Translations under genes and position numbers: made by a program
Assembly (NCBI RefSeq): GCF_013003965.1
Contig: NZ_CP053069.1
Coordinates: 2,139,419 to 2,203,418, forward strand
Source: Usitatibacter rugosus
GTDB taxonomy: Bacteria; Pseudomonadota; Gammaproteobacteria; Burkholderiales; Usitatibacteraceae
DNA length: 64,000 nt
Direction of reading: 5' to 3'
In this document: positions 19,501 through 27,457 of the stretch, piece after piece
How positions within the stretch are numbered: position 1 is the stretch's first letter
How the letters are laid out: the number at the start of each line of letters is the position of its first letter
The notes under the pieces: generated by a model
The model's input: only the letters and a program-made list of their open reading frames with translations
The model's database searches: none
Told to the model about the DNA's origin: nothing

Positions 19501-19536
19501 CGAGAGTACATGGCCGGGGTGCGCGTGAAATTCTGA
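16525..19536 (+). CDS. TonB-dependent receptor, pectin/oligouronide uptake candidate
   Basis: A 1003-residue outer-membrane receptor. Signal peptide (LSPIALAVLTILNPAYA), a Pro/Ala-rich linker, then the plug domain with ETVIVTGFRASLESALNAKR, DTNLAESLQRIPGVVIDRD and NITVRGLGLDFTRVRINGIEAL, followed by a ~800-residue barrel ending in the typical aromatic C-terminus (YMAGVRVKF). The TGFRxSLxxAL pattern is that of carbohydrate-linked receptors. Placement ahead of pectin enzymes and behind LacI-type operators supports transport of pectin fragments; the substrate itself is inferred. AGGAG precedes the ATG. The next gene appears to start within the stop codon region. Confidence 0.93.
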   Translation: MKNDSKAFLLSPIALAVLTILNPAYAQQATPPATPPEAGTTPPAAAPAPKAAPEGKSPQSKETVIVTGFRASLESALNAKRDEMGIVDVIKAEDITKFPDTNLAESLQRIPGVVIDRDAGEGRNITVRGLGLDFTRVRINGIEALATTGGTDSSGGNNRSRGFDFNVFASELFSSIVVRKSATADVDEGSLGATVDLQTTRPFDLKSGFTGGASLLGRYNDLAKNTDPRIAFLLSNTFADNTMGLLISGAYSKRNLFEEGFSTVRWDNGASSGGWCAPIGVTPANPTTSTATTCGPAAQGVARLPNTPGNIAAYNTASDPANFHPRLPRYGRLTHEQERTGITGSFQWRPSTRTLVTVDMLYSKLDATRQEDFLEAISFSRTAAQGGKPQTSVVETQYGPNGALLYGVYNGVDIRAESRFDKLTTTFTQPTITWEQELTDTLKMNVRGGRAKSKFDNPIQTTTTLDALNVNGYAIDFRDSSTQPDIRYPFNPAQVGGALTIVGVPLVASGTQPATIPNTTSSEIRIRPQGSTNTTDLFHLDLAWEAVPDKFTLKGGVDFKKYDFDTFEFRRVNQNDTIFAPPAGTTVANLTTTLSGFGRSLSLPGNVPTTWVIPDLNAIASTYNIYCNCLQSGPAGGPGDFTLSSITNGNARGNNRQVEEKDSGGFVMADFWTDLVGKPLRGNVGLRYVQTKQSATGYQATGGGTAVTVDQTYDDWLPSLNLAMNLNRDLILRFAAAKVMARPQLGNLSPGGTITTTGNLSITVGNPLLEPFRANTMDLGLEWYFGKNALLAAGLFYKDIGTYIQQLRVNVPYNETGLPISLLPPNFTGTEVFQVTTPVNTKGGKLTGIELQYMQPFTFLPSVLKYTGTILNYTYVKSEIDYLISPTGNATITDDLLNLSPKSWNATLYYDDGRLSGRVSAAYRQRFLTRVPGQNNNDVEGKNSTINIDASVSYQVTPNIQLVLEGVNLTNEANDQFISNSRNSNVVYTVTGREYMAGVRVKF

Positions 19537-21431
19537 GGCAGCTGGTACTCGCAGCGGGACTCGCGCTGGGGTCCGCCGGCTGGGCGGCGGATCCCGGCGC
19601 AGTCCGGGTCGTGCTGGCCGGCGACTCGACGATGGCGCCGCGCACCGGCTACGGCGATGCGCTCTGCGGCCTCTTCAAGTGGCAGGTGGAGTGCGCCAAC
19701 CTCGCGCGCGGCGGCCGGAGCACGAAGAGCTTCCGCGGCGATGGGTCGTGGGACCGCGTCGCGGGCCACCTGCGCGATCGCGCGGGGCGGGGCACCACGT
19801 ATGTCCTCATCCAGTTCGGCCACAACGACCAGCCGGGCAAAGCCGAGCGGTCCACGGATCTCGCGACCGAGTTTCCCGCCAACCTGCGCCGTTACGTGGA
19901 GGAGGTGCGCTCCGCCGGCGCGATTCCCGTGCTGGTGACGCCGCTCACGCGTCGCCAGTTCGACGCCAGCGGCTCGTTGAAGACGGACCTGGCTTCATGG
20001 GCCGAGACCACGCGCAAGGTCGCCACGGAACTCTCCGTGCCGCTGCTGGACCTCTACGCCGACAGTGCCGCGAGCGTCTCGCGGATGGGCCCGGTGCGGG
20101 CAGACGAGCTCGCGCAGGCGCCGGCACCCGATCCCGTGTTCGACCACACCCATCTCGGTCCGAAAGGCGCTGCGTTCTTCGCCGGACTGGTGGCGCGCGA
20201 GATCGCCCAAGCCGTGCCCGGCCTGGCGGCGCAGCTCGTCGTGGGCGCCGTGGAGCCGGCAGGGCGCATTGCGCGGCCCCAGCTGAGCGCGGCCCAGGCC
20301 AGGGACTATTCGTATCGCGAGGTGCTCGGTGGCTGGGATCCGCTGTCGGGCCCGCTCGCGAAGGGCGAGCCGCTCAAGGCGGACTACATCGTCGATCGTG
20401 AGCGTCCCGACGGGCAGCGTACGTTTGCCACGGTGCAGGCCGCGGTGAATGCGGCGGTGCGCAGCGCGAAGGAGGGTGCTCCGTCGCGGGCGTTCATCCT
20501 CGTGCGCCCCGGAATCCACGAGGGGCTCGTCTACCTTCCCGAATCGCCCGTGGCCATCACGCTCTACGGCGAGGGTGGCGATCCTGCCGCCGTGCGGATT
20601 CGCGCGAAGCTCGATGCGACCGTGACCGGAGATGCCTATGCCCAGGCATTCGGATCCGCTTTCAACGATGCGCCCGCTTCGGTAACGGCGATGTTCGCGT
20701 CGCTCAAGTCGCGGCCGACGGTGGGCACTCCCGGCTCGGCGGTCGTGTGGGTCAAGCAGTCCGGCTTCGAGGTGAAGAACCTCACGCTCGAGAACTCGTA
20801 CAACAAGGATCGCGGCGACCGTCTCGACCAGAGCCAGGCGGTGGCCCTCCTGCTCGACGACGCGGACCGGGCGCACCTCGAGAACGTGCGGCTCGTGGGC
20901 TACCAGGACACGTTCTTCCTGGCCGCCTCGTCGCCGGAGCGCCCGGCGCGTGCCTTCGTCCACCGCTCGTACATCGAGGGCGACATGGACTTCATCTTCG
21001 GGGAGGCGACCGGCTTCTTCCTCGACTCGGAGATCCGCACGCTCGGCGACCGGGCCGTTTCGTACACGCTGGCGCCCAGCACGCACTACAAGCGCCGCTT
21101 CGGGTTCGTGTTCGACGCCTGCCGCTTCACCGGCGACGGCACACCCAACGCGCGCGCCGGCACCTTCAAGCTCGCCCGCCAGTGGTACCGCGCGACGGAA
21201 GCGGTCGGGAAGGTGGCGGTGCTGAACTCGACGATCGGCCCGCACATCGACCCCGTGCGGCCGTGGGCGGACTGGAGCATCGGGACGCCGCGCTACCGTC
21301 CGGTGCAATATGACGCCGACGAGCATTGGGACCGGCTGCTGGCCGCGGGCGTCGATCCGGTAAAGGAGCTGCGCTACCCGCCACGAATGCAGCCCGCCGA
21401 ACGCTTCCTCGCCGAATACAACAACAAGTGA
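19533..21431 (+). CDS. Secreted SGNH acetylesterase-pectin methylesterase fusion
   Basis: Two catalytic domains in one chain. The N-terminal half is a rhamnogalacturonan acetylesterase-like SGNH hydrolase (AGDSTMAP with the Ser, GGRSTKSF with the Gly, QFGHND with the Asn, FDHTHLGPKGA with Asp/His). The C-terminal half, from about residue 290, is a pectinesterase (FATVQAAVNAA, GFEVKNLTLENSYN, GYQDTFF and GDMDFIFGEA with catalytic Asp residues, LARQWYR). The first ATG or GTG in frame (GTG 19611) would remove the N-terminus. Reading back to CTG 19533 adds RQLVLAAGLALGSAGWAAD, a clear signal peptide, so a CTG start overlapping the receptor stop (CTGA) is proposed. It would remove acetyl and methyl esters from pectin before lyase attack. 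Confidence 0.85.
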   Translation: MRQLVLAAGLALGSAGWAADPGAVRVVLAGDSTMAPRTGYGDALCGLFKWQVECANLARGGRSTKSFRGDGSWDRVAGHLRDRAGRGTTYVLIQFGHNDQPGKAERSTDLATEFPANLRRYVEEVRSAGAIPVLVTPLTRRQFDASGSLKTDLASWAETTRKVATELSVPLLDLYADSAASVSRMGPVRADELAQAPAPDPVFDHTHLGPKGAAFFAGLVAREIAQAVPGLAAQLVVGAVEPAGRIARPQLSAAQARDYSYREVLGGWDPLSGPLAKGEPLKADYIVDRERPDGQRTFATVQAAVNAAVRSAKEGAPSRAFILVRPGIHEGLVYLPESPVAITLYGEGGDPAAVRIRAKLDATVTGDAYAQAFGSAFNDAPASVTAMFASLKSRPTVGTPGSAVVWVKQSGFEVKNLTLENSYNKDRGDRLDQSQAVALLLDDADRAHLENVRLVGYQDTFFLAASSPERPARAFVHRSYIEGDMDFIFGEATGFFLDSEIRTLGDRAVSYTLAPSTHYKRRFGFVFDACRFTGDGTPNARAGTFKLARQWYRATEAVGKVAVLNSTIGPHIDPVRPWADWSIGTPRYRPVQYDADEHWDRLLAAGVDPVKELRYPPRMQPAERFLAEYNNK

Positions 21432-21454
21432 AGTCACCGAATCGGAGAAATCGC

Positions 21455-22771
21455 ATGCGTTACCTGCCGCTCGCCCTGTGCTGCCTGATCCTCTACGCGC
21501 CGACCGCCGGGGCACAGGCGCCCACCTTTCCCGGCGCCGTGGGCTGGGCGGCGACGACGCCGGGCGGCCGTGGCGGGAAGATCATCCGCGTCACCAACCT
21601 GAACGCGGACGGGCCGGGCTCGTTCGCCGAGGCCGTGAAGGCGAAGGGTCCGCGCATCGTCGTGTTCGAAGTGGGCGGCGTGATCGATTTCGGCCGCAAG
21701 GAGCTCGACATCCGGGAGCCGTTCCTCACGATCGCGGGGCAGACCGCGCCGTCGCCCGGCATCACCATCATCCGCGGCGGGATCAACCTGCACGCGAGCG
21801 ACGTGATCATGCGGCACATCCGCATCAAGACCGGCGCGGACGGTGCGGCCAAGCGCAGCGGCTGGGAGGCCGATGCCTTCACGACCGTGGGCGCGCACCG
21901 CGTTGTGATCGACCATTGCTCGCTCACCTGGGCGCTGGACGAGAACATGTCCGCGTCGGGCCCGCGCTTCAAGGGCGAGACGGTGGCCGAATGGCGCGCG
22001 GGGACTTCCGGCGAGGTGACCTTCTCGTACAACCTGGCCGCCGAGGGCATCGCCGACTCGAGCCATCCGAAGGGCGAGCACTCGAAGGGCTCGCTGGTGC
22101 ACGACAACGTCACCAACATCCTCTTCTACCGCAACATCTTCGCGCACAACGTGGAGCGCAGCCCCCTCTTCAAGGGCGGCGTGCACGGCGCGATCGTGAA
22201 CAACCTCATCTACGACCCGCAGAAGCGCGCGGTGCACTACAACCTGATGGCGCTCGAGTGGCAGAGCCGGACCTACGAGGTCGGCAAGATGAGCGTCGTG
22301 GGCAACGTGATGCGTGGCGGGCCCTCTACCGAGGACAAGCTGCCGTTCATGATGCTGGGCGGCGACGGCGACGTGGAGTACTACGGGAAGGACAACGTGG
22401 CCATCGACCGCTTCGGCCAGCCGCTGCCGATGTTCGGCCGCTACGGCAACACGAAGGCGAAGCTGATCGAGGTGAGCCAGCCTCCGACATGGCCCGCGGG
22501 CCTCGAGGTGATGCAGACGCGCGACGTCGAGACGCACGTGCTGGACCAGGCCGGTGCCCGGCCCTGGGACCGCGACTACGACGACATCCGCGTGTTGTTC
22601 TTCATCGCCGAAGGGCGGGGCGGCATCATCAACGACGAGACGGAAGTGAGCAAGTATCCGTCGCCGAAGGAAACGCGCGCGCCGTTCGTCGAGGCCGACT
22701 GGAACCTCGACACGATGGAGCCGAAGTCCGGCGTCTATCCCGGCCAGCAGAAATTCCGCAAGACCAGCTGA
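21455..22771 (+). CDS. Secreted pectate lyase (PL1-like beta-helix)
   Basis: A 438-residue protein with signal peptide (LPLALCCLILYAPTAGA) and a right-handed parallel beta-helix. Lyase motifs include GGRGGKIIRVTNLNADGPGS, TIAGQTAPSPGITIIRGG, HRVVIDHCSLTWALDENMS (Ca-binding Asp region) and NNLIYDPQKRAVHYN. Family members cleave de-esterified homogalacturonan by beta-elimination, giving unsaturated oligouronides. It follows the esterase fusion by 23 nt with CGGAGA before the ATG, so it is in the same operon. Its de-esterifying partner is encoded directly upstream. Confidence 0.9.
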   Translation: MRYLPLALCCLILYAPTAGAQAPTFPGAVGWAATTPGGRGGKIIRVTNLNADGPGSFAEAVKAKGPRIVVFEVGGVIDFGRKELDIREPFLTIAGQTAPSPGITIIRGGINLHASDVIMRHIRIKTGADGAAKRSGWEADAFTTVGAHRVVIDHCSLTWALDENMSASGPRFKGETVAEWRAGTSGEVTFSYNLAAEGIADSSHPKGEHSKGSLVHDNVTNILFYRNIFAHNVERSPLFKGGVHGAIVNNLIYDPQKRAVHYNLMALEWQSRTYEVGKMSVVGNVMRGGPSTEDKLPFMMLGGDGDVEYYGKDNVAIDRFGQPLPMFGRYGNTKAKLIEVSQPPTWPAGLEVMQTRDVETHVLDQAGARPWDRDYDDIRVLFFIAEGRGGIINDETEVSKYPSPKETRAPFVEADWNLDTMEPKSGVYPGQQKFRKTS

Positions 22772-22777
22772 AATAAA

Positions 22778-22792
22778 TGGGGTCAGACCCCA
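22778..22792. repeat. Palindrome TGGGGTC-A-GACCCCA between convergent genes
   Basis: A 7-bp perfect inverted repeat with a 1-nt centre, flanked by A/T-rich sequence, fills the 22-nt gap between the pectate lyase and the TRAP permease stop codons. The GGGTCAGACCCC core is the same as in the 64-nt inverted repeat inside imuB. It could also act as a weak bidirectional terminator. Confidence 0.6.
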
Positions 22793-22793
22793 A

Positions 22794-24080
22794 TTATCTG
22801 GCGCCGAGCAGGTGCGGGAGCCAGAGCGAGAAGCCGGGCACGTAGGTGACGAGCATCAGCGCGGCGACGAGTGCGCCGTAGAACGGCAGGATGGTCTTCA
22901 TGACCTCGCCCACCGAGATGCCGCCGATCGCGCAGCCGATGAACTGCGTGGTGCCCACCGGCGGCGTGTTGAGCCCGAGCGCGCAGTTGATCAGCATCAC
23001 CATCCCGAACTGGACCGGGTCCATCCCGTACTGCATGGCGATCGGCAGGAAGATCGGCGTGCAGATGAGGATCGTGCTCGCCATGTCCATGAACGTGCCG
23101 AGCAGGAACAGGATCAAATTGATGAGGAAGAAGATCACCCACGGGTTGGTCGAGATGCTGCCGAGCGTGGCACCCGCGAGGTCGGCCACCTGGTAGAGCG
23201 CCATCAGGTACTGGAACATGCCCGACACGCCGATCAGCAGCAGCACGACACCCGTGGTCTTCACGGCACGCGCCGCGGCCTTCATGAACTTGTCCCACGT
23301 CATCGTCCGGTAGAGGAAGAACGTGAGGATGATCGAGTACACCACCGCCACCGCGGCCGACTCCGTGGCCGTGAAGATCCCGGAGAGGATGCCGGCGAGG
23401 ATGATCACCATGATCAGCAGGCCCGGCGTCGCCGCGGCGAGCGAGCGCCACACGGCGTTCCAGCCCGGGAACACCCCGGCCGGATAGCCGCGCTTCACCG
23501 CGACCGCGTAGGCTGCCACGAGCATGCAGAGCGTGAGCACGATCGCCGGGATGACGCCCGCGGCGATGAGGGCGCCGATCGACACCTTCCCGCTCGCCGC
23601 GAGCGAGTAGATGATCATGTTGTGGCTGGTGGGCATGAGCGCGCCGACCAGCGAGGCGTGCGTGGTGACGTTCACCGCGTAGTCGGTGTCGTAGCCCTCG
23701 CGCTTCATCATCGGGATCATCACCGAGCCCATGGCCGAGACGTCGGCCGAAGGGGATCCGGAAACGCCGCCGAAGAGCGTGCAGGCCACCACGTTCGACA
23801 TGCCCAGGCCGCCGCGCACGTGGCCGATCATGTTGCGGGCGAGCGTGACGATCTTGTCCGCGATGCCCCCGTGCAGCATCAGCTCGCCGCTGAAGACGAA
23901 GAACGGGATGGCGAGGAACGAGAAGATGTTCATCCCCGACATCATTTGCTGGAAGAGCACCGCGACCGGCAGGCCTTCGTAGAGGATCGTGCAGACCGCC
24001 GAGAGGCCGATCGCGAACGCGACCGGCACGCCCAGGACGAGCAGGATCGCGAAGGTGACTCCGAGGATGATCAGTGCCAT
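22794..24080 (-). CDS. TRAP transporter large permease subunit (DctM type)
   Basis: A 428-residue integral membrane protein with about 12 hydrophobic segments. The start MALIILGVTFAILLVLGVPVAFAIG and the motif GGVSGSPSADVSAMGSVMIPMM are characteristic of DctM, as are NLILFLLGTFMDMASTILI and LGLNTPPVGTTQFIGCAIG. It is the ion-coupled translocating subunit of a TRAP system. It overlaps the small subunit gene by 10 nt. In this context it probably carries galacturonate or an aldarate across the inner membrane; the substrate is inferred from the neighbouring uronate genes. Confidence 0.95.
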   Translation of the reverse strand: MALIILGVTFAILLVLGVPVAFAIGLSAVCTILYEGLPVAVLFQQMMSGMNIFSFLAIPFFVFSGELMLHGGIADKIVTLARNMIGHVRGGLGMSNVVACTLFGGVSGSPSADVSAMGSVMIPMMKREGYDTDYAVNVTTHASLVGALMPTSHNMIIYSLAASGKVSIGALIAAGVIPAIVLTLCMLVAAYAVAVKRGYPAGVFPGWNAVWRSLAAATPGLLIMVIILAGILSGIFTATESAAVAVVYSIILTFFLYRTMTWDKFMKAAARAVKTTGVVLLLIGVSGMFQYLMALYQVADLAGATLGSISTNPWVIFFLINLILFLLGTFMDMASTILICTPIFLPIAMQYGMDPVQFGMVMLINCALGLNTPPVGTTQFIGCAIGGISVGEVMKTILPFYGALVAALMLVTYVPGFSLWLPHLLGAR

Positions 24081-24565
24081 GCCGGTTCGACTTCCGTGCG
24101 CTGGATGAGCGCGATGAGGTGTTCGATCGAGAAGAGGATGATCATCGCGCCCGACAGCACGAGCGGCACGTAGCGCCAGCCCTCGGAGAGGCTGATGTTG
24201 GCGAGCTTGTACGGCGCCACCGACATGCCCAGCACCCAGCCGTTCCAGACCATGAAGATGCCGAACACGAGCACCAGCACGTGCACGACCATCTCGACGA
24301 TGCGCCGCGGGTCCTCGGGCACGAGGATGAGGATCGAGTCCATGCCGATGTGGCCCGCATCGCGCACGCCGACCGCGGCGCCGATCAGCGTCACGTAGAG
24401 GATCAGCACCAGGGCCAGGTTCTCGGTCCACGTCGGGCTGCTGTTGAGCACATAGCGCCCGAAGACCTGGAAGGCCACGATCGCGACGATCACGAGCAGG
24501 CCCGCGACCGAGAAGTACGCGCCGTATCGTGCGAGCGTCGCGTTGAACCGCGTCAGCGCCCGCAT
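24071..24565 (-). CDS. TRAP transporter small permease subunit (DctQ type)
   Basis: A 164-residue protein with four membrane helices. FQVFGRYVLNSSPTWTENLALVLILYVTLIGAAVGVRDAGHIGMD is the DctQ region, with the conserved Trp-Thr/Ser-Glu-E segment before helix 2 and the R-x-x-x-HI motif after it (quoted here as one stretch only to locate residues ~34-76: key residues Trp46, Glu48, Arg68, His72). It pairs with the large subunit, overlapping it by 10 nt, and follows the binding-protein gene by 4 nt. Confidence 0.94.
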   Translation of the reverse strand: MRALTRFNATLARYGAYFSVAGLLVIVAIVAFQVFGRYVLNSSPTWTENLALVLILYVTLIGAAVGVRDAGHIGMDSILILVPEDPRRIVEMVVHVLVLVFGIFMVWNGWVLGMSVAPYKLANISLSEGWRYVPLVLSGAMIILFSIEHLIALIQRTEVEPAWH

Positions 24566-24569
24566 GGGG

Positions 24570-25544
24570 CTACTTCGTTTCCTGGATGCGCTTCACCAGC
24601 TCCTGGAGCCGCGGCGTATTCGCGAACTTCGCGTACACGGGCTTCATGGCGTCGATGAACTCCTGCTTGTTGGCGATCGGCACCACCTGCGTGCCGGCGG
24701 CCTCGACGATCTTGCGCGACTTCACCTCGCGCTCGTCCCAGAGCTTGCGCATGTGCGGCACGGAATCCTTCGCGGCCTTGCGGATCAGGGCCTGGTCTTC
24801 CTTCGGGAGCGCGTCCCAGATCTTCTTGGAGAACACCAGCACCTCGGGCGCCAGGGAATGCTCGCTCTGGTTGTAGTACTTGGCGGTCTCGAAGTGGCGC
24901 GAGGATTCGTAGGAGGGCCAGTTGTTCTCCGCGGCGTCCACGATGCCGGTCTTCAACGCCGTGTACACCTCGCCATAGGGCATCGGTGTCGGGTTGGCGC
25001 CCAGCGCCTCGACCATCGCGACGAAGAGGTCCGACTGCTGCACGCGGACTTTCATGCCCTTCATGTCGGCCACCGACTTGATCGGCTTCTTCACGGTGTA
25101 GAAGGAGCGCGCACCGCTGTCGTAGAACGCGAGGCCCACCAGGCCCTGCGATTCCATCGACTTGAGGATGTCGTCGCCGATGGGGCCGTCGAGGACCTTG
25201 CGCATGTGCTCGGTGGAGCGGAAGACGAACGGCAGGCCCGTCACGATCGACTCGGGCACGACGCTGTTCAGCGGCGCCGAGTTGATGCGCATCATGTCCA
25301 GGCCGCCGATGCGCAGCTGCTCGATCGTGTCCTTCTCGGTGCCGAGGCTGCCCGATGCGTACACGCGAACACCCAGCCGGCCCTTGGTCTGCTCGGCCAG
25401 CAGCTTGCCCATGTACTGCACGGCGAGCGTGGTGGGGTAATCCGGCGGATGGACTTCGGCCGAGCGGAAGTCGCGCGCCAGCGTGGCGAGGGGGAGCGCG
25501 GCCAATGCGGCCAGCGCAGCGATGTTACTTACCAGTTTGAACAT
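24570..25544 (-). CDS. TRAP transporter periplasmic substrate-binding protein (DctP type)
   Basis: A 324-residue protein with a signal peptide cleaved near LATLARDF. Conserved features include the conserved Arg in MKVRVQQSDLF that salt-bridges carboxylate ligands, FGSLGT-like VYASGSLGTEKDTIEQLRIGG, and ALKTGIVDAAENNWPSY. The ENN.PSY pattern and the Arg are typical of DctP members that bind uronates or related sugar acids. It is the first transporter gene after the lactonase (63 nt gap, with AGGAGCACC just before the ATG), so all three TRAP genes are likely co-transcribed with udh. Confidence 0.93.
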   Translation of the reverse strand: MFKLVSNIAALAALAALPLATLARDFRSAEVHPPDYPTTLAVQYMGKLLAEQTKGRLGVRVYASGSLGTEKDTIEQLRIGGLDMMRINSAPLNSVVPESIVTGLPFVFRSTEHMRKVLDGPIGDDILKSMESQGLVGLAFYDSGARSFYTVKKPIKSVADMKGMKVRVQQSDLFVAMVEALGANPTPMPYGEVYTALKTGIVDAAENNWPSYESSRHFETAKYYNQSEHSLAPEVLVFSKKIWDALPKEDQALIRKAAKDSVPHMRKLWDEREVKSRKIVEAAGTQVVPIANKQEFIDAMKPVYAKFANTPRLQELVKRIQETK

Positions 25545-25607
25545 GGTGCTCCTCCGGTTTTGCGCTTCCGGTCCCCGCGGGGCCGGATCGTCGTTATGAA
25601 CGTGAAT

Positions 25608-26507
25608 CTACTGCATGCGGCCGAACTCCGCCTCGGGCAATCCCTGGATTCCGGGGCGGATCGCGAAGACCGCACCGGCATCGGGTTGGCCCACGAGGTC
25701 GGACTCGGACTGCGGGCGGATGGACGTGACGTAGAGCGTGTCGAAGCGCTTGCCGCCGAATGCGCACATCGAGGGCTTCTTCACCGGCAGCGCGATGCTG
25801 CGGTCCAGCTTGCCCTCGGGCGTGAAGCGAAGGAGCTGGCCCGCGTCGTTGGCGCAGGTCCAGTAGCAGCCATCGACATCCACCGCGGCGCCATCGGGGC
25901 GGCCGGGGTGCTGGTTCATGTCGACGAAGAGGCGCTTGTTGCTGGGCGTGCCTTCGCGGACGTCGTAGTCGAAGACCCACACCGTGCGCGACTTGGGATG
26001 CGAGTCGGAGAGGTACATGCGGTCGCCCGAAGGCGACCACGCGAGGCCGTTCTGCGTGATGAGGCCGCGCTGCAGCGGCCCGGTGAGGCCCGAGCCCGCG
26101 GCGTAGCGATAGAGGCCGCCCACCGCGTAGGCGCCGGGCATGTCCATGTGCATCGTGCCGGCCCAGAAGCGGCCCTGGCGGTCGCAGCGGCCGTCGTTGA
26201 AGCGCATTCCGGGAAGGGGCAGCTCGGGCTCGGCGAGGGCCTTGGCCTCGGCCGTGCCGTCATCGCGCAAGGTGAGCGAGAAGATGCCGGTCTCCAGACC
26301 CGCGACCAGCTTGCCGTCCGGCGCGAAGGCCATGCAGGCGACCATCTGCGGAGCCACCCACGACTTCGTGGCGCCGGACTCGGGATGCAGGCGATGGACT
26401 TTGCGCGCGGGAATATCCACCCAGTAGAGGGCGCTCTCGGAGGCGCGCCACACGGGCGATTCGCCCACGGAATGCACGGGGGGGGTGAGGCGTTCGATGG
26501 AAACCAT
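25608..26507 (-). CDS. SMP-30/gluconolactonase-family sugar lactonase
   Basis: A 299-residue six-bladed propeller lactonase. The metal ligands are recognisable: the Glu of HSVGESPVW, Asn in MRFNDGRCDRQGRFWAGTM, Asn in TQNGLAWSPSG and Asp in YLSDSHPKSRTVW. ATG 26507 overlaps the udh stop as TGATG; a GTG one codon upstream is the alternative. Uronate dehydrogenase produces an aldarolactone, and this enzyme is placed to hydrolyse it to galactarate or glucarate. The exact lactone (1,4 or 1,5) is not determinable here. Confidence 0.88.
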   Translation of the reverse strand: MVSIERLTPPVHSVGESPVWRASESALYWVDIPARKVHRLHPESGATKSWVAPQMVACMAFAPDGKLVAGLETGIFSLTLRDDGTAEAKALAEPELPLPGMRFNDGRCDRQGRFWAGTMHMDMPGAYAVGGLYRYAAGSGLTGPLQRGLITQNGLAWSPSGDRMYLSDSHPKSRTVWVFDYDVREGTPSNKRLFVDMNQHPGRPDGAAVDVDGCYWTCANDAGQLLRFTPEGKLDRSIALPVKKPSMCAFGGKRFDTLYVTSIRPQSESDLVGQPDAGAVFAIRPGIQGLPEAEFGRMQ

Positions 26508-27319
26508 CACTCGTCGAACGGTCCGGCGCGGACGAAGGCCCCGCCTTGGTAGACGACCATCGGGTCGGTGGGCGCGGGCGGAGGTTGCTCGCCCTCGACA
26601 CGGGCGCGCTGCGGCTCGGAGGAATCGCGCGGCTTGAAGCCGAGCTTAGCCGCCTTGGTGTTGTCCCACCACGAGACGGCGTTGTCCGAGGCGCCGAAGA
26701 TCACCATGTGGCCGACACCGGGCACGAACAGGGCGCAACGCACGAGCTCGATGAGGTCGTCGTAGCTGAGATACGTGGCGAGCATGCGGCGGTCGCGCAC
26801 CGCGGGGAACGACGAGCCGATGCGCAGGCACACCGTCTCGATGCCGTAGCGGTCGTAGTAGAAGCGGGAGAGGTTCTCGCCGAAACACTTGCTCACCCCA
26901 TACAATCCATCGGGACGCATGGGAGAGTCGACATCGATCCGCTCGGTCTGCTTGTAGAACCCCGTCACGTGGTTGGAGCTCGCGAACACCACGCGCTTCA
27001 CGCCGTGCTTGCGCGCGGCCTCGTACACGTTGAATACGCCCACGATGTTGGCCTGCAGGATGGGCTCGAAGCGCGCCTCGACCGAGATCGCGCCGAAATG
27101 CACGATCGCGTCCACGTCCTTCACCAGCTGGTGGACGGCGCCCTTGTCGGCGAGGTCGCAGGCCACCGTTTCCTCGTTGCCAGCGGCCGGGCCGACGTCG
27201 TCCTTGTCGGAAACGCGCAGGGTCTTAGCGAAGGGGGCGAGCCCACGCCGCAGCACCACGCCCAGGGAACCTGCGGCGCCGGTGAGGAGGATTCGGTTGA
27301 AGCGGGGCTGGTCGGTCAT
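26507..27319 (-). CDS. udh: Uronate dehydrogenase (NAD, SDR family)
   Basis: A 270-residue extended short-chain dehydrogenase. TGAAGSLG (13-20) binds NAD, and the catalytic pair is Tyr140/Lys144 (YGVSK). The sequence FGAISVEARFEPILQANIVGVFNVYEAAR, reached through key residues Ser79, Glu81 and Asn91, and FASSNHVTGFY with RIGSSFP match bacterial Udh enzymes that oxidise galacturonate or glucuronate to the aldarolactone. Start ATG 27319 is preferred over an in-frame GTG at 27346 because homologues begin just before the Rossmann strand. The divergent LacI gene and a perfect GGAAAACGTTTTCC palindrome lie upstream. It starts the uronate-catabolism and transport operon. Confidence 0.9.
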   Translation of the reverse strand: MTDQPRFNRILLTGAAGSLGVVLRRGLAPFAKTLRVSDKDDVGPAAGNEETVACDLADKGAVHQLVKDVDAIVHFGAISVEARFEPILQANIVGVFNVYEAARKHGVKRVVFASSNHVTGFYKQTERIDVDSPMRPDGLYGVSKCFGENLSRFYYDRYGIETVCLRIGSSFPAVRDRRMLATYLSYDDLIELVRCALFVPGVGHMVIFGASDNAVSWWDNTKAAKLGFKPRDSSEPQRARVEGEQPPPAPTDPMVVYQGGAFVRAGPFDE

Positions 27320-27350
27320 AAAGAAAGGGCCGCCGAAACGGCCCACGGGA

Positions 27351-27364
27351 GGAAAACGTTTTCC
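27351..27364. promoter_or_regulatory. Perfect LacI-type operator before udh
   Basis: GGAAAACGTTTTCC is a perfect 14-bp palindrome with the central CpG typical of LacI/GalR operators. On the minus strand TTGACA (27397-27392) lies upstream and the palindrome sits 3' of the expected -10 region, 32 nt before the udh ATG: the layout of a repression site. Confidence 0.75.
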
Positions 27365-27391
27365 GGAAGTTTGCTAGGGGTGGGCGGGCTT

Positions 27392-27397
27392 TGTCAA
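27392..27397 (-). promoter_or_regulatory. Consensus -35 box of the udh operon
   Basis: TTGACA on the minus strand. The matching -10 is weak: TAGCAA at 27376-27371 (15-nt spacer) or CAAACT at 27373-27368 (18-nt spacer). The consensus -35 supports transcription toward udh through the operator. Confidence 0.45.
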
Positions 27398-27457
27398 GCA
27401 GGCGTAGGATTCACCCCGAACCGGTCCCGGACCCCGGGGCCGGAAACACGGTTTTCG

